From: Phoronis australis
Taxonomy: Eukaryota; Phoronida; Phoronidae
Assembly (NCBI GenBank): GCA_002633005.1
Contig: NMRA01000231.1
Location: 24,351-88,350, forward strand
DNA: 64,000 bases
Reading direction: 5' to 3'
Shown here: one piece after another, positions 12,356 through 24,942 of the stretch
Layout of the letters: each line of letters begins with the position of its first letter
How positions within the stretch are numbered: position 1 is the stretch's first letter
Translations under genes and position numbers: made by a program
The notes under the pieces: model-generated
The model's database searches: none
Told to the model about the DNA's origin: nothing
Seen by the model: only the letters and a program-made list of their open reading frames with translations

Positions 12356-13554
12356 GCTACGATAATTAGTATAACCAAAAATAAGAAATAGAGCCTGTAC
12401 TTCGTCTAACAAGTGGGTTAGACGAACTCTTTATAGAATATTTTTTTATATTTGGATTTGATATGTCTTACACATTGAAGCTTGCAATGCACCAAGGCCA
12501 GTCAATAAATGTATATTGTGTTTATTGGAATACCTTTATGCAGTCATTAGTTTTAGAGGAATTATTAGTTTGACTTGTGGCAATATTGCGTAGCGTGTTT
12601 TAAAAGACACGTGTTCATATTGACGTCATTCAGCATTTAATTCCAAAATTCAATGCGCCAATGCCACTGATATTTGTCAAGTTTGATATATGTAAACCCC
12701 CCCCCCCCTCTTGTTACAACGACTAATTACACATAGTTTCTAGAACGTTCTAATGTTTCAATTTACATTTAGCAACTATAAGAGACGAAACGTGATGTAA
12801 TTACAGAAATTCACAAGCAGTAACAGAATGGCTGCAGGACGGGATTGAACTGGAACCCTCTGGTACAACACTTCGGGGCGGCAGGTTGCACTTGTGGATT
12901 ATTAATTAAAATGCGTTTGGCTAACTTATTTGAACGAATCTATGTAATATTTCTGATGCTAAAATGTTTAGTGCCAATCATCACGAATTGTTGTGTCTCC
13001 TCTCCCTTCCTCTTCCTCCCCTCCGGAAAGGGTTCCGCACGAGACAAATCTCCCTCCATCCTAGCTACAGGTGCGCCCCTCAGGATGTACACAGAAGTCT
13101 GTGCCCTGACTTTTGCATACTCATGTAATATGCGTTATACATTGCTCCTTACTAGTTCAAAGGTTTAGTTTTGCTCCTTATGTTTACCGTCAATCGTAAT
13201 GAACTTGTACGTAACAAAATAGACACTGTGTACTGTTCGTCTTCTTCACTGTCTTAATCATATTTTCTTAACTTAGAATAAGCAATGCTTGTAAAAAAAT
13301 CTTGCACCTCCATTTTGGTTGATATAAATTCTGATGAGACTGATCATTGCTCACATATATCAGTCTGATTAGGAATTTTTGGTCAGTGACAAGAATTCAT
13401 ATAAATTACTAGGGTTGATGAAATAACTTAGATCATATATTACACCATTCGTTAATATTAATTCTTATCAACATCTTATAACATGTCATACCATTCTTAG
13501 AAATAGTCTATTTTAAAGAATCATTTGTAATAAATTTTATCAACCGTAATTGAT

Positions 13555-13660
13555 TGTGTACACCTGTCGTGCACGCGCAGCAATAGTGCCTGTGTGCACC
13601 TGTCGTGCACGCGCAGATATAGTCTCTGTGTACACTTGTCCTGCACGCGCAGATATACAT
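13555..13660 (+). repeat. Tandem repeat of about 34 bp, 3 copies
   Basis: Units contain 'tgcacctgtcgtgcacgcgc' and 'agatatagtc'. On the minus strand a frame repeats CACTTGVHR-like segments, which comes from the repeat and not from a gene. Confidence 0.75.
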
Positions 13661-13695
13661 GTATATAGAGGGACAAAGGGAAATTTGCACCGAAG

Positions 13696-13925
13696 TACTC
13701 CACCGAGAGAGGGCACTGTCTGAAATAGTACACCTTAAGTTGAAAGACTAAACATCATTAAGCTAGGAAAAAGTGACAGTTCATTCCACCATCGTGTGGT
13801 CCCAAAACGATGCAGGGAGTGACCTCCTTCAAAATGAAAGCACGGTTTCACAAAAAACAGGAAAATTGAGGTAATCGATTCCAACATTGGGCCCTCTCTC
13901 CGTGAGCGGTCCCTTAAGAATTTGT
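13696..13925 (+). repeat. Dispersed repeat pair member (other copy 22120-22310)
   Basis: It shares ordered blocks with 22120-22310: 'gagagagggcactgtctgaa', 'tttcacaaaaaacaggaaaa' and 'ctctccgtgagcggtccc'. It is a diverged, non-coding repeat family. Confidence 0.5.
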
Positions 13926-14639
13926 CAATAAAAACACAAAAAGGTGGCCACTTGAATGTCATGAATGGCCTCCTTCAAGGGCGAGGCCCCTAAATATGAA
14001 AATACCTATATTTTCAAATATCAGAAACTGCGCAGCAATTGATGTTATCTGTCAGGTCACCAATTTTTCTCAAGTGATATACAGTTTCGAGAAAAAAATA
14101 AAGCGAAAGTTGTCTCCGTTATCCCTTGCCAGAGCGGGGTCTCTAGAAAAATATAGTCTTGCATTCGCAAAAATTGACTTATTGAATTTAAAGATCTAGT
14201 AAATTAGTACGCTCCGCAAAAGCTTCGCTTTACAAATTTTATCGATTTTTCGAAATACATGTGTGCGTTTAGACGACCTGTGCTGCAAATCCGAAGACCA
14301 TAACGACAGTGTCCTGGCCAGGGTCCTCAAAGGTAAACCATGCACTGATATGCAGATTTGTTAAATGTTCTCTTGAATTTTCTCTCTTCGTTTTTCGCAG
14401 TCTTTCTTTTCTCTACTGTCCCCGGTTCCACGCCTATGTCGGTTGCCACGGCTTAACCCGGAGGCCTGAAAATTGTTTGGGGGGCCCCTGCCCCCCCGCG
14501 CTCCCCCCCCCCCTCTCCCTTTCCTACGGCCCTGAGACTGGATTCATTTTGGAAATATCAGTATTGTTCATGAGAACAGCAGTTCTGGCAGTATGTAAAA
14601 ATACTTGTGGGCAATACTTTATAGCATAGAGGTTGAAGG

Positions 14640-15340
14640 TTCGTACACTACATTTCAATGACTTGTCAGATTTATTAAAAAATACTTAGAATCAACTGAG
14701 AGATAGTGTTTTTATCAAATCTATTTAAAGATAACAAATAATAAGTACTGCATACATGTGCATATCTGTCTGTCATTATTTGAAAACAGGCACATGTTAT
14801 ATTGTAGGAGTACGTGCACTACACAAATGCTAATATTTCACTCGAAACAAATGTATTTGCAATTAACACCCCTTTAACCTAGCATTTTTAAAGGAGGAAA
14901 CTGTCTGTGACAATTGTTGCTTACTTACCCTGTAATATTTTTGTTTCGTGGTATTTGTTCACATCGGGGTATGTACACTACGCAGGGGTACGTAGGCATT
15001 ACATTTCAATGACATGTCAAGTTTGTAACTAAATACTAAGAACCTACTGAGAGTTAGTTGATTTACTAAAGCAATTCAAAGAGAAAAAATAAAAAACAGC
15101 ATTCATGTGCATATCTGCCATATTTTGAAAATAGGCACAAATTAAAATATAGACGTACGTACACTGCACAAATGCTAATATTTCTCTCAGAACAAATGTA
15201 TTTGCAGTAAACACCCTTTAAACCTAACATTTTTAAGGAAGGAAACTGTCTATGACCAGTGTTGCTCACTTACCAAGTGATATTTATCTTCATGGCATTT
15301 TTAACATGGGGTTACGTACACTACAAAAAGGGGTACGTAC
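14640..15340 (+). repeat. Tandem duplication of about 350 bp
   Basis: Copies at 14640-14985 and 14995-15340 share blocks such as 'cactacatttcaatgac', 'catgtgcatatctg', 'caaatgctaatatttc' and 'aacaaatgtatttgca' in order. Each contains two TACGTACACTAC-type motifs. Divergence is moderate. Confidence 0.8.
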
Positions 15341-15499
15341 ACTATATCACTGTTTCTGTATCACATGGTAACATAATGTATGACCATTTATTTTTCCCTG
15401 ATGATAATAAGCACCATGTTGTTATTTAAAAGGCAATAATTTCATTTGCAATGACCATTTGTGTTGTTGTATTCCACATGGGGGTACGTACACTACATT

Positions 15500-18400
15500 T
15501 TTAGCCTTTTTGGCCCATTTTCAACATAGCAGAATCCAGTCAATATGCAAACTTTTGGTTTGTTTAGATATTGAATAATTTGCTATGTTGCTTAGGCTAA
15601 CATATTCTGCAGTTCTTTTTATTACAGAGTGTGAACTTTAGGCTTTAAACTTCTTTACAGTAGGTAAGGGTTAGAAACACAGAATTTACAAATTTCGTAA
15701 CGAGTGGCTGTTTTATGATGAACCCTACCATTTCTCAATGATTAAGCACAACTTCATCTAAGTGATTCTGAAAGTGACTCAAGTTATTCCCAGTCATGTC
15801 TAAGAAATTGCTTACTTGATAAAATATTTTTCTTTTCTACTGTTGACAATTGAAAATTGTAATTTATAAAATGGCCACTCGTAAAAATGCTTGAAATTCA
15901 TCGACAAAAACATGGATAAATTTCTTAAACATTGTCCGATTTTGATGATTCTTTTTTAATTTGCACAATTAAATAACTCTGCAAATGAGATTCAGTCTGC
16001 ATTTAGTAAGTGATCAAAAAATATTTGAGACCGTAACACAGTCAACTCTCCAATATGGACCTTGATTGTGATTTAGCCGATAGTGAGTTAAGGTGAACTC
16101 AGTGATTTATTGTTGTTTCAGAGAGAATGCAACGATTGACAGGTGTAGACCTGGTGTTTTTGGCTGGTATCATGCAATGCGCCGTTGTAAAAAACGGGGT
16201 AGTTTTTGAGTATATTAATTTATTTTATAGTTCCTGGGGCCACTGGAGTAAATTTGATACACGTTGATTACGTTTGCCAGGCCACACACACAACTATGAC
16301 TCTCCTGGGAACCTTTCATAAGGAATCTAGATATGAGTATACTGATAGTTTCGATCAAGTATTGAGAATTCGGAAGGAATCTTTCACGTTATGGTCTCCC
16401 TATGTAACAGATTTTCCTGAACACGTGGACATATCCTGCTTTTCAAATTAAAAATATTCAGGCAATTAGCAAAGTACTCGGATAATCAGAGTAGCTTGCT
16501 AATTGTATGTTAATATTTTATTATCTTTGTTCTCTAAAATGCCCTGGAGTTTGGATGATTTTAGAATTAGTCTGGATGGTTTAGAGTAACTAGACTCCAT
16601 TGTTCCTGTGACAAGCACTCATCGGTAACCGTCTGTTGCACGCTTAATGTACGCTATCCACGTGGCCTGTATTGTTATATCCAGCAAAGACGTAACAATA
16701 GGTCCGATAGGTGACAACCATGTTTACGTCCGTCAGGTGGTTGTCGAAAATTAATAGCTGCAAATTATGTTACGTCATTTGCCATGGGTTGTATGTTGAA
16801 AAGGGACATACTTTGAATACTGTTTCAAACATGTAATCATGTGCTCTAGTGCTGTTGGCGTACACCTGGGTCTGACGATAAATACGCATGCTCTTGCTAG
16901 TACACAACGTTTTATTGATCAAACATTATGGATGGTATAAGAGGACCGCAAGTAAAATGTGTGTCCAGGGACCCATGATATTGTTAAGACTTCCCAGTTA
17001 GCCGGCAGACTTGGATTTCCATAAATCAAGCCTCCATGCAGCGCTCAACCCGAAAATAAAGTCAAGTTCCTGTATTGGCTTCCTCATTTGGAAAGTCACA
17101 TGAGTTGACTGTCAGAAAAGGGAATTCGAAGCTACATCGAATTTACAAGAACTTAGTATGGCGGACGGGTGCAGCTACATGTATAGTGTGTAAGGGAATC
17201 AGCTTTCGCCGCGGATTTACGCTAGACATATGGAAAGTGTTACATGCTTGAGTTAGGAAACAAAAATATCACGTAAAAGCTGTGCTGTTATCAATGCTTT
17301 TAACTATTATTTGCTAGGTCATCCAATTTTTGTTCATCCATTATTTGTTCAACGTCCGTTTTCATAGTTATTTCATCAAACACAAATGTGATGGCGGTAA
17401 TACCAGGAAGTACATACATGCACTGTGTGTACCATACCTCAAATTCACATGCACAGATCTATTCAATGTACGTTTCACGTGTTTAGCTGTAGTAAACAAA
17501 GTCCTCAATCAAGAAATCTTGATGCTATTCCCATCATATAGTGGAGCGTGGAGTCAATTGCTGCACGGCAAAAGAAGGCGCAGTGGCCTTGGCATGTACG
17601 TAGAATACAGCAGCTTCTACGCAACACATGTCTCATATTGTACGTGTTGTCTTCCAGCAATTATGGAGTCACAGGCCCCCTATAACTATCCAGTACCTGA
17701 CCCTGCATTCTATGCAAATATTCAAATGAGCTGTTCGACATGGTTCATGGAGAATTAGTGTTTGTAGACAGAAAAGTTCAACGACCCGGCTTTGCCCAAT
17801 AAAACTCTTTGCTCCCTCTTTCCAATTATGAAGATGACGTTTTCAACCACTAATCGAGATTTTTTTCAATCTTCAGTTGTTTTTTTTTTTTTTAAGTAAC
17901 CGGTACCTATTAAATAGCCGTAGTATAACAACGATCAAGTGTACCGTTGGTAGCCATTTTGGTACATCAATGTTAGTTTTAACCTGTCACTTCATCAGGG
18001 TAGAGTTCAGAAATGCTAAGACGTTGCAAAAATCTAACCAAAATCACGCATTCTCATTTAAAAAACATGTACTTAGCAATTACATCTCACAAAAAGTAAT
18101 CTCGCGAGGTCTTGCTTTTAGTTAGCGAAGTCCTAGCGTTACTGAACTCAGGGCCAGTTTGACCATTATGCTTCCACCCTGTTTGGGTAACGTGCAAAAT
18201 GCGGTGGCTACAAGGTCGAATCCAGTCAGATCTTTCTGACAGGTTTGGATTTTCAGTTATGGAGAACGCTCGGTTTGTAGCATGTCACACACAACAACAC
18301 GAGTGTCACGCATGAAGACATGAATGTGATGCTAGACCGAAACCGTCTTTGTTATACAATTGAATTTTAAGCCAGAATGCAAAAATTTGGTGATCGTCTA

Positions 18401-18960
18401 CTGTTTATTACCATAATATTCCACAGTATGACTGATTCTACACCAGGACTCGCGTAACGAACGCCGAAATGAATAATTAGTGCGTGAAACACGAATTTTT
18501 TTGAAAATTCGACTCTGACTGGACTAGTAGTTATATGTAAGCCTGCGGAGACTTAGGATAACCCCGACGTGACTGTGCATGTTCGCTGTTATGAGGGGAC
18601 AAACAGTGGAATTACATGTATCTGTGGCACTGACGAAAGACTGGAATAAAGGTTAAGATCTTGGCCACTTACCACTAACATAAAAGTACTTTTACGGGAA
18701 GCGAGAAACTCACACAGTCCCAGTGGTCGTGGCTCCGCAGTTGGTCTCTGTAAATTTCGTGACCCTAGCACACTGTACGCCTCAGTACGCGGCGGTGAAC
18801 GGGTGCGCATAAAATTCCGAGGCCGCCCCTTCGCTTAACACGAATTTTGGAAAATTATTCAACGTAGTCATCGTTTCTTCAATTTCTTTTGCCGCCGAAT
18901 ATTCCGGTACGCAACCTAACCTGAAGCCAACGTCCGGGTCCGAAGTTAGTGTTTTGATAT
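15500..18960. other. Intergenic, nothing recognised
   Basis: The frames at 16206-16451 and 17330-17758 have no motif I recognise and no convincing splice partners. No repeat or RNA gene was identified. Confidence 0.4.
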
Positions 18961-18976
18961 ATAAATTGATGGGTAG

Positions 18977-19350
18977 TTGTGGGGATTTCCGAACTGCGGG
19001 GGAACAGCTGGAACTTGTGTCCCGATTATTGCACCTTCTGTGGCTCACGGGGATTATCTACATATAAACAGGAGAAATTTCCACTCTGTTGTTTTACAGG
19101 TTGTTTACCTCATCACTGGAAGTGTCCACGACGCGCGAGTATTTGGTAATTCAGAGATTTATCAAAAAAGTGAAAACTACGACCTGTTTCCCAACTGGCC
19201 GAAGAGACTTATTTGACCTAACAAGGAAATCAACATGCCTGTTGTGCTTGTGGGCGATGGACGCAGCTTACCCTCTGAAGACATAGTTGTTCAAGCCTGC
19301 GCTAATGTGGCAACCTTATTACTCCGTTCACAACAGTGTCTTAACAAAGG
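18977..19350 (+). pseudogene. PIF/Harbinger transposase remnant
   Basis: It reads WGFPNC..., HGDYLHINRRNFHSVVLQ, then GSVHDARVFGNS (19118-19153), the DDE-domain block of Harbinger transposases (PGSVHDxRxF). A further block DAAYPL (about 19258-19275) in a shifted frame matches the LGDxxYPL motif. About a dozen residues are deleted before GSVHD and frames shift, so it is inactive. It is interrupted by the element at 19356. Confidence 0.75.
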
Positions 19351-19355
19351 ATGAC

Positions 19356-19612
19356 CAGGGGCGGATCCAGGATTTTTATTTAGGGGGGGCCAGGGCAGAG
19401 TATTAGCCAGGATTNCCAGGGGCGGATCCAGGATTTTTATTTAGGGGGGGGGCCAGGGCAGAGTATTAGCCAGGATTTTTATTTAGGGGGGGAGGGGGCA
19501 GGGTAGAGTATTAGCCAGGATTTTTACCGTCAGACGGCGCACCCTCGAACTGCCAAATGGAGAGGTTTAAGGAGGCCATGGCCCCCTTGGCCCCCCTCTA
19601 AATCCGCCACTG
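19356..19612. mobile_element. CAGGGGCGGAT-ended element, copy 3, nested in Harbinger remnant
   Basis: It begins CAGGGGCGGATCCAGG and ends CTCTAAATCCGCCACTG. The flanks GGATGAC and ATGACTGA show a 5-bp target duplication ATGAC. Internal G-rich blocks are repeated, part of which is due to the N at 19415. It inserted into the transposase fragment. Confidence 0.75.
19415..19415. other. Single N at a probable contig join
   Basis: The 60 bases before the N (from 19355) are repeated almost exactly after it (19416 on). This is the mark of two overlapping contig ends that were abutted, not merged. Confidence 0.8.
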
Positions 19613-22119
19613 ATGACTGAGCAGAGCACGAATAACCATGAGTGAAAATACATTCAGTCCCGCAAGTCGCCAAATCGAGCGCTGTAATATATTTGAATTA
19701 TTATTTCCTGTGTACTATAGATGTTTCTGTAATCATAAACTATATATGGTACTAATACAAACCGAAATAAAACATTTGAAACAAACAGAATTCAATTTAA
19801 AAGATTTTACTCTGCCTGAAGAACAATCTTATGGAAACTGTTTGTCTTTAGAAACACCTAAAAAGGTCAATTTCAAAAATTAAGGCACTGTCACCTCGAT
19901 TTTGCTGTTTTAAAGAACAATCCAATTTTAAAGCTAATGTTCAGCCACAACCAGCCGAAAAAGTGTTAACAATTTACGTATTTGCATACAATGTTTAATC
20001 TTCAATTATGAATTTCATTTTAATTTCAGAAATACCATATGCTATTTTAAGCAACCTGGTTTACCACAAGTGCTATTTTGTGTGCTTTGTGGAAATTATT
20101 GACAGTTTTCTGTAGCAACTACACCCTGTATTCACAAATCACGTTCCAGATAAGCTTGAACACTGTGAAAGTCAACATATCGGTCTTGACTGAACCTATC
20201 TTAAGTTTTTGGATGTGTTCCTGGATGGACCATTTTTAAGATAGGTTAGGGTGAGTTTGGTGATGATTACATCAAATGTATACTTATTACAAAAATAAGG
20301 TTGGGAAGTTAGAAGATAATAGTAGTGTAAAAATTGAATTTTCAAATATCTTACCAAAAAAACACGAAAAGTGCACCCTGACTCAAGGTTAAATGCAAAA
20401 TGTTTCACGAATCAATTTATAACTATATCATGACAAGCAGTTCAGAAACAGCCACCTGGCAGTGAATATTCTGATCCCACGAAGTCAGAAGAATTTACAG
20501 GGGAGTTAAAAAAACATTCATCAACGCCCCTACTTTCTGTAATGGATATCAACAGAAAGAAAAAAGTTTAAACATTCTGTCGGCTTACTTTTCGTTTTCC
20601 ACCATTTAGAATGTTAACAGATGAGCTTGTGAAAACCATGAATAATTTCTCTCTTGTTGAATTTCGGCCATATTGTTTGTTCACCTGGGTAGACGGCAAG
20701 ATCCCCCGAGTTGAATCAAACCGCAAATTAATGACTGAATTAGGGAAATTCCTCCATTGGCGACACAGTTTTTTCACCTGTCCTCCAGGTCGAGGTTTTG
20801 ATGAACACGAATAAATTATAACGAATAAAACAACGGATACAAACTCACCTGAATGTACGATGTCGCACACGATCACCTACTGATAAATAGCTTTGTCTCA
20901 CTCAAGCGTGGCTGGGTTGACAAGCTCCTGTTCACGTGCTTCGTAATTACGTGACTATATCGATTGATAATTTTTTCGCGCGTCTTCGCCACGCCTTTCG
21001 CGTTTGTGAAGTCATTTGCGTCTGAGTCAGTGCTAAATTCGGTTGTGGCGTGAGAACAAAAAGGTGCAAGTCAACTTTTTGGGTGGACTGAATTGCACAA
21101 CAAAGATTGCATGTGTTCAAGATCATGTAATACGTACTTCGTGCAAGCCTATAATGACTGTTCTGAGTAATATTTTTCGTGTAATGAGTTGGTGTTTGGC
21201 GCTATATACATGTAGGTTTTTTCATATATGCCTGAATCCTAGTTTGGGTCTGGCCACACTCTCGGCTTTGTCATTGTATTGTAAATAGCCATGGTTGTTT
21301 AGTGAACTGTTATTTTCGTTGCAAGTCCGCATTTTTTGACCAATTGCGAGCAGATGTTCGCTAGTTGTGATAAAAAGAAGTAGGAACTGAGTCAATATTT
21401 CCCCGACGTTTACTTCACCAACCGCTGTTACAGTGAAGCCATTCTCTCTGTGCGACCAACGTCGAGTTAGTTAGCCTTCATCAAAGATACATGTATTGCC
21501 TTTATTCAGACGATGATGGTCGAAATAGTTAAATTTAGCTCATTCGTTTAGGCCTAATACATCAGTGCTGAGCTCTTCTGCCAGTGGAATTCTCCTTGTG
21601 GATGACTGACGCGTCAACTGATTAGTTGTCTTTTTTTTTGGTGTTTATTCTAAAGAGTAGTTTAAACAATACAAAAACTGATGTTATGAACTTTGAATTC
21701 TTGTCATTTTGAAGTCGAAGGTCTTGGGTGTACGATTCCAATACGGGCCGCTGGCGATTGTGTCCCTTATCAAAATCTGCGACGACGATATAGGCAGTCT
21801 AATTTGGTACAAAATATGTGAAAATGTTAGACAACACGTTAACTTTGTCTTTTAATATCAATTAAAAACAATTGATATAAAGTGTTACCTTTGAAACTTT
21901 TTTGTCATTTGTTAGCGCACATTGGGAATCCCCGGGCGGATGACTGAGACCACATATTACTTCTGAAGCAATCGAAGAAAAAACAAGACGCCAATATATA
22001 GGACGTTTAATTTGGTGCAAAATATGTGGAATCGTAAGAACACACATAAGTTTGATATTTTTTATATTAATATTTAACTTTTTTCAAAAATGTCATAGTA
22101 GGAATTGCCCCGGGCCGCC
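19613..22119. other. Intergenic, nothing recognised
   Basis: No gene is supported. A single kappa-B consensus GGGAATCCCC lies at 21924-21933, but it is 3.1 kb from the nearest gene start. The frames at 20568-20876 overlap on both strands without motifs. Confidence 0.4.
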
Positions 22120-22310
22120 CCTTCGAGAAAGGGCCTCGTCTGAAAGAGGGCGCTTAACATGAAAGGCTAATCACTGAGATAGTGTGACCCCTCTATCGAA
22201 GTGGCCTTCCTTTACTGAAACGCTGCACGATCAGATTTCACAAAAAATAGGAAAGCCAGAGAGCGGGCAAGGCTGGCACTCTCCCCGTGAGTGATCCCAA
22301 GCACATTAAG
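22120..22310 (+). repeat. Dispersed repeat pair member (other copy 13696-13925)
   Basis: It carries 'gagaaagggcctcgtctgaa', 'tttcacaaaaaataggaaa' and 'ctccccgtgagtgatccc' in the same order as the other copy. Confidence 0.5.
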
Positions 22311-22849
22311 GTAGGTGTATACACTGATCAAATCTCCAGGTTCCTAAATAAAATGAATAAAAAGGCAGTTTTATCTGGTTAGACATGACTCTGAAAGTGA
22401 CAAAAATAGAAAAAAAAGTTTTTTTTGTAGTTCGTTTTTTTTTAATCGTATTTTTTAATTTTCAAAAAATCCAATTTTACCTCGATTTCTTTTTCAAAAT
22501 GCACAGGGATTATCATCAACTGTTTCTTTACGCAATATTCTAATTATCCATACCAAATATATGTACAAAATCATTATGATCTTGATTTTGCGGCATTTTT
22601 TGCGTTTGAGTTGGGGCAAGCACGCCACTTTTTGCCATTTGGTCACTTTCCGTCTAATAACTAAAAATCTGGTCCATGTATCAAAAAACCCTGGCACGCG
22701 ATTTTATTTCAGTCCTAGAGGATTGCAAATTTGCAAATTTCGTAAAAATTGACCCACGTGTTGCGGGAAAATAGGCCGGAGAATCTTGCCGCTATCCTGA
22801 AATCACGAGCCGAGAAAAACGGCTTTGAAGTTAAGCGGTCATCGATTGC

Positions 22850-23275
22850 CACTTGAGATCAAATTTCGTTCAGAATGCGTGGTCATTATGTTCCATTTTT
22901 TGTTGTAGTACTGGCAATAAAGCTGATATTTACTTCATGTTTCAAAAATATGACAAACCTGTTTGTTTACAGCGTAATTTTTTCGAACTTGTGAAGCACG
23001 ACAGACGACCAAAACAAATATGGCTGTCACGTGGGCGGAGCTTAGCGTTGATCAATTGTCTGCTGTACTGGTGTGCCGACCACACATTAAAACCATGTGT
23101 TGATTGTTTATGCGATTCATCTGAACTTCACTCAGTGCAGTAAAAGACTCTCTAACTATATTACACAGACCTATTTGTTAGTATTCCAATATTATCATCA
23201 ACCAATATATGTGTTATATCAAATCGCCGCGTTACTGGCTACATAACAATATTGGCGACGAAGATAAAGAACTAC
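22850..23275 (+). other. Possible solo LTR with primer-binding site
   Basis: 'cataacaatattggcgacgaag' at about 23240-23262 resembles the LTR end and TGGCGACGAAG primer site of Ty3/gypsy elements. No pol sequence follows, so it would be a solo or truncated LTR. The 5' border is a guess. Confidence 0.3.
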
Positions 23276-24573
23276 TTTCATAGTAAAGGTTCAACATTTT
23301 TGCGTGCCTGTACCGAATGGACTTTGGGATAAGAAAATATCACTTTCTGCGCAAATAGCGTCGCTTGGGTGAGATTCTCAAGTTTCAAAGTTTCTTATAT
23401 TGCTTTCCTCTAAAATCGTATAATATCATGAGCTTTAATTCATGGATACGTTTGAATCTATGCACTGGAAAATTTTGTTATGTTGAACACTGGGTAATTT
23501 CTCTAACGAATTCTTTGGGTTACGGCCAGGGGCAAGTTAAAAAATCCCCTGGGTTTGACAGCCTAGTTTCTCCACGGTGCGTTCTCAGCACAGAAGCACG
23601 GTTTATCTGCAAAGACTACTCTGACGGCATGTAGTTGTCGTGTCGCTTGGCTTGTCTTCACAGCGCGTGCATGCACTCTAACCGAATCGTGCAACACCAC
23701 CCACGTCGACGCTCAGCGTCCTCTCGCAAGATACCTCACCTTACCGACTTCTCTTCGGTACACGCACAAATTTCTGCACTGACTCCTCAAGCTGAGTGCA
23801 GTGATGGCTTCGCTCGGAACAGGAGCTAGTTCACTATTTCACTACCAACTTTCACATGGTCAAAAATAGAATTATTTTATTCTTAGTCTCACTACAACAT
23901 AAATATCAGCTGGTACAGCGCTCTCGATTGCCCGGTCACGCAATGTTTGTTGACAGGGTTAGGTTAGAGCTAGTGTCCTTGTATAAGCTTCCGCCACAGT
24001 TGTCAGTCACTGAGCTGTTGAGCACTCCGACGAGCCGTATGACTTACTAAGGCTTGGTCAAATATAGCTAAAAAACAACTTTTTTCAGAATGATTTTATT
24101 TTTCATCAGTATACTGTGCATCAAGAATTAAAGATTAGGATGACATAAAAATGTAAAAAAGCAGTCAACATTATTTTTTTGTGTATCCACCTACCTTAAC
24201 TGGCTGCGATGGTCAACGGACCCGGCCCCTTAGGGCTGGGCCCTTATATAAATATCAAAGGATCTCAGTACGGTACCACTTAATTAAAACGAAAAAGCAG
24301 GTTGCCAATTTGTATCGAGCGATATACATGCAATTCTGAGACGATCGGGGTTACCGAGAAATATGGTTTTAATGGTTTCCTGGAATCGTCAAATCCAGCT
24401 GTACGGTCAATGCCGCAGTGCTCTGTACTCAGGCTGAAAGCTGTGCTTTGCAAATATCGACTGTTTCTGAAGATCATTCTGCATGTATACGTGGAGTGAT
24501 CGAATTAAGTGCACATTTTTAAGTCTGGCAATGATCCCTGTATGGGACCCCCCAGCCGTTTTCATCCCCCCCC

Positions 24574-24574
24574 N
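24574..24574. other. Single N, probable contig join
   Basis: The N follows a C run (cccccccc). No duplicated flanks are visible here, so sequence may be missing between the left flank and the kappa-B cluster that starts 19 bp to the right. Confidence 0.6.
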
Positions 24575-24592
24575 AATTTAACAAGAATGGTT

Positions 24593-24703
24593 GGGGATTC
24601 CCAGTCGGTCGGACCGGAACACTTCTCACCGGGAGTTCCCGAAAACACCGCAGAGCCTATCAGCTCTGCCGGGAAGACAAATAGTGATGCAGGGGGATTT
24701 CCC
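24593..24703 (+). promoter_or_regulatory. Cluster of three kappa-B sites upstream of the KIX-IkB gene
   Basis: Three matches to the NF-kB consensus GGGRNNYYCC lie within 111 bp: GGGGATTCCC (24593-24602), GGGAGTTCCC (24631-24640) and GGGGATTTCC (24693-24702, overlapping GGGATTTCCC at 24694-24703). They sit about 370-480 bp before the start codon, on the gene side of the N at 24574, so they share the gene's contig. IkB genes are classically induced by NF-kB, so autoregulation is the natural reading. The sites are seen directly; their activity is inferred. Confidence 0.65.
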
Positions 24704-24942
24704 GTACGATATTCTTCCACTCCCCGCATGCCGACCGTTTGTTACTTATATAAAGTTTACTGTCCTTCAGTTACAATACTTTGAAAAAGAACATGTAAGA
24801 TATTGTTTGTTCTCATGCAATTTTGATGATGTAGGGCATTAACGACATAAGTACAATCATATCACAATGAACTCAATTCTCGCGCTTCTCTAAGTGTCCG
24901 TGAAACGGTCGAAAGTGCAGAAAACAAGTGCGCAAAATAATA

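Larger units (their letters stand above)
9862..15496 (+). repeat. Recurring GGGGTACGTACACTAC motif
   Basis: Exact or near-exact copies lie at 9862, 10241, 14640, 14808, 14966, 14985, 15153, 15308, 15330 and 15481, all on the + strand. The core TACGTACACTAC contains the palindrome GTACGTAC. It marks unit edges of the 14640-15340 duplication and also occurs outside it. Confidence 0.7.

Noticed and set aside
16206-16451. 81-codon frame, possible exon
   Set aside because: No recognisable family motif and no splice partner found.
17330-17758. 142-codon frame, the longest in the left third
   Set aside because: Composition and content suggest a chance frame; no domain or homologous motif seen.
20568-20876. 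Overlapping open frames on both strands
   Set aside because: Neither has a motif and each may be the shadow of the other; left unannotated.
21924-21933. Isolated kappa-B consensus GGGAATCCCC
   Set aside because: A single site more than 3 kb from the nearest gene start is compatible with chance.
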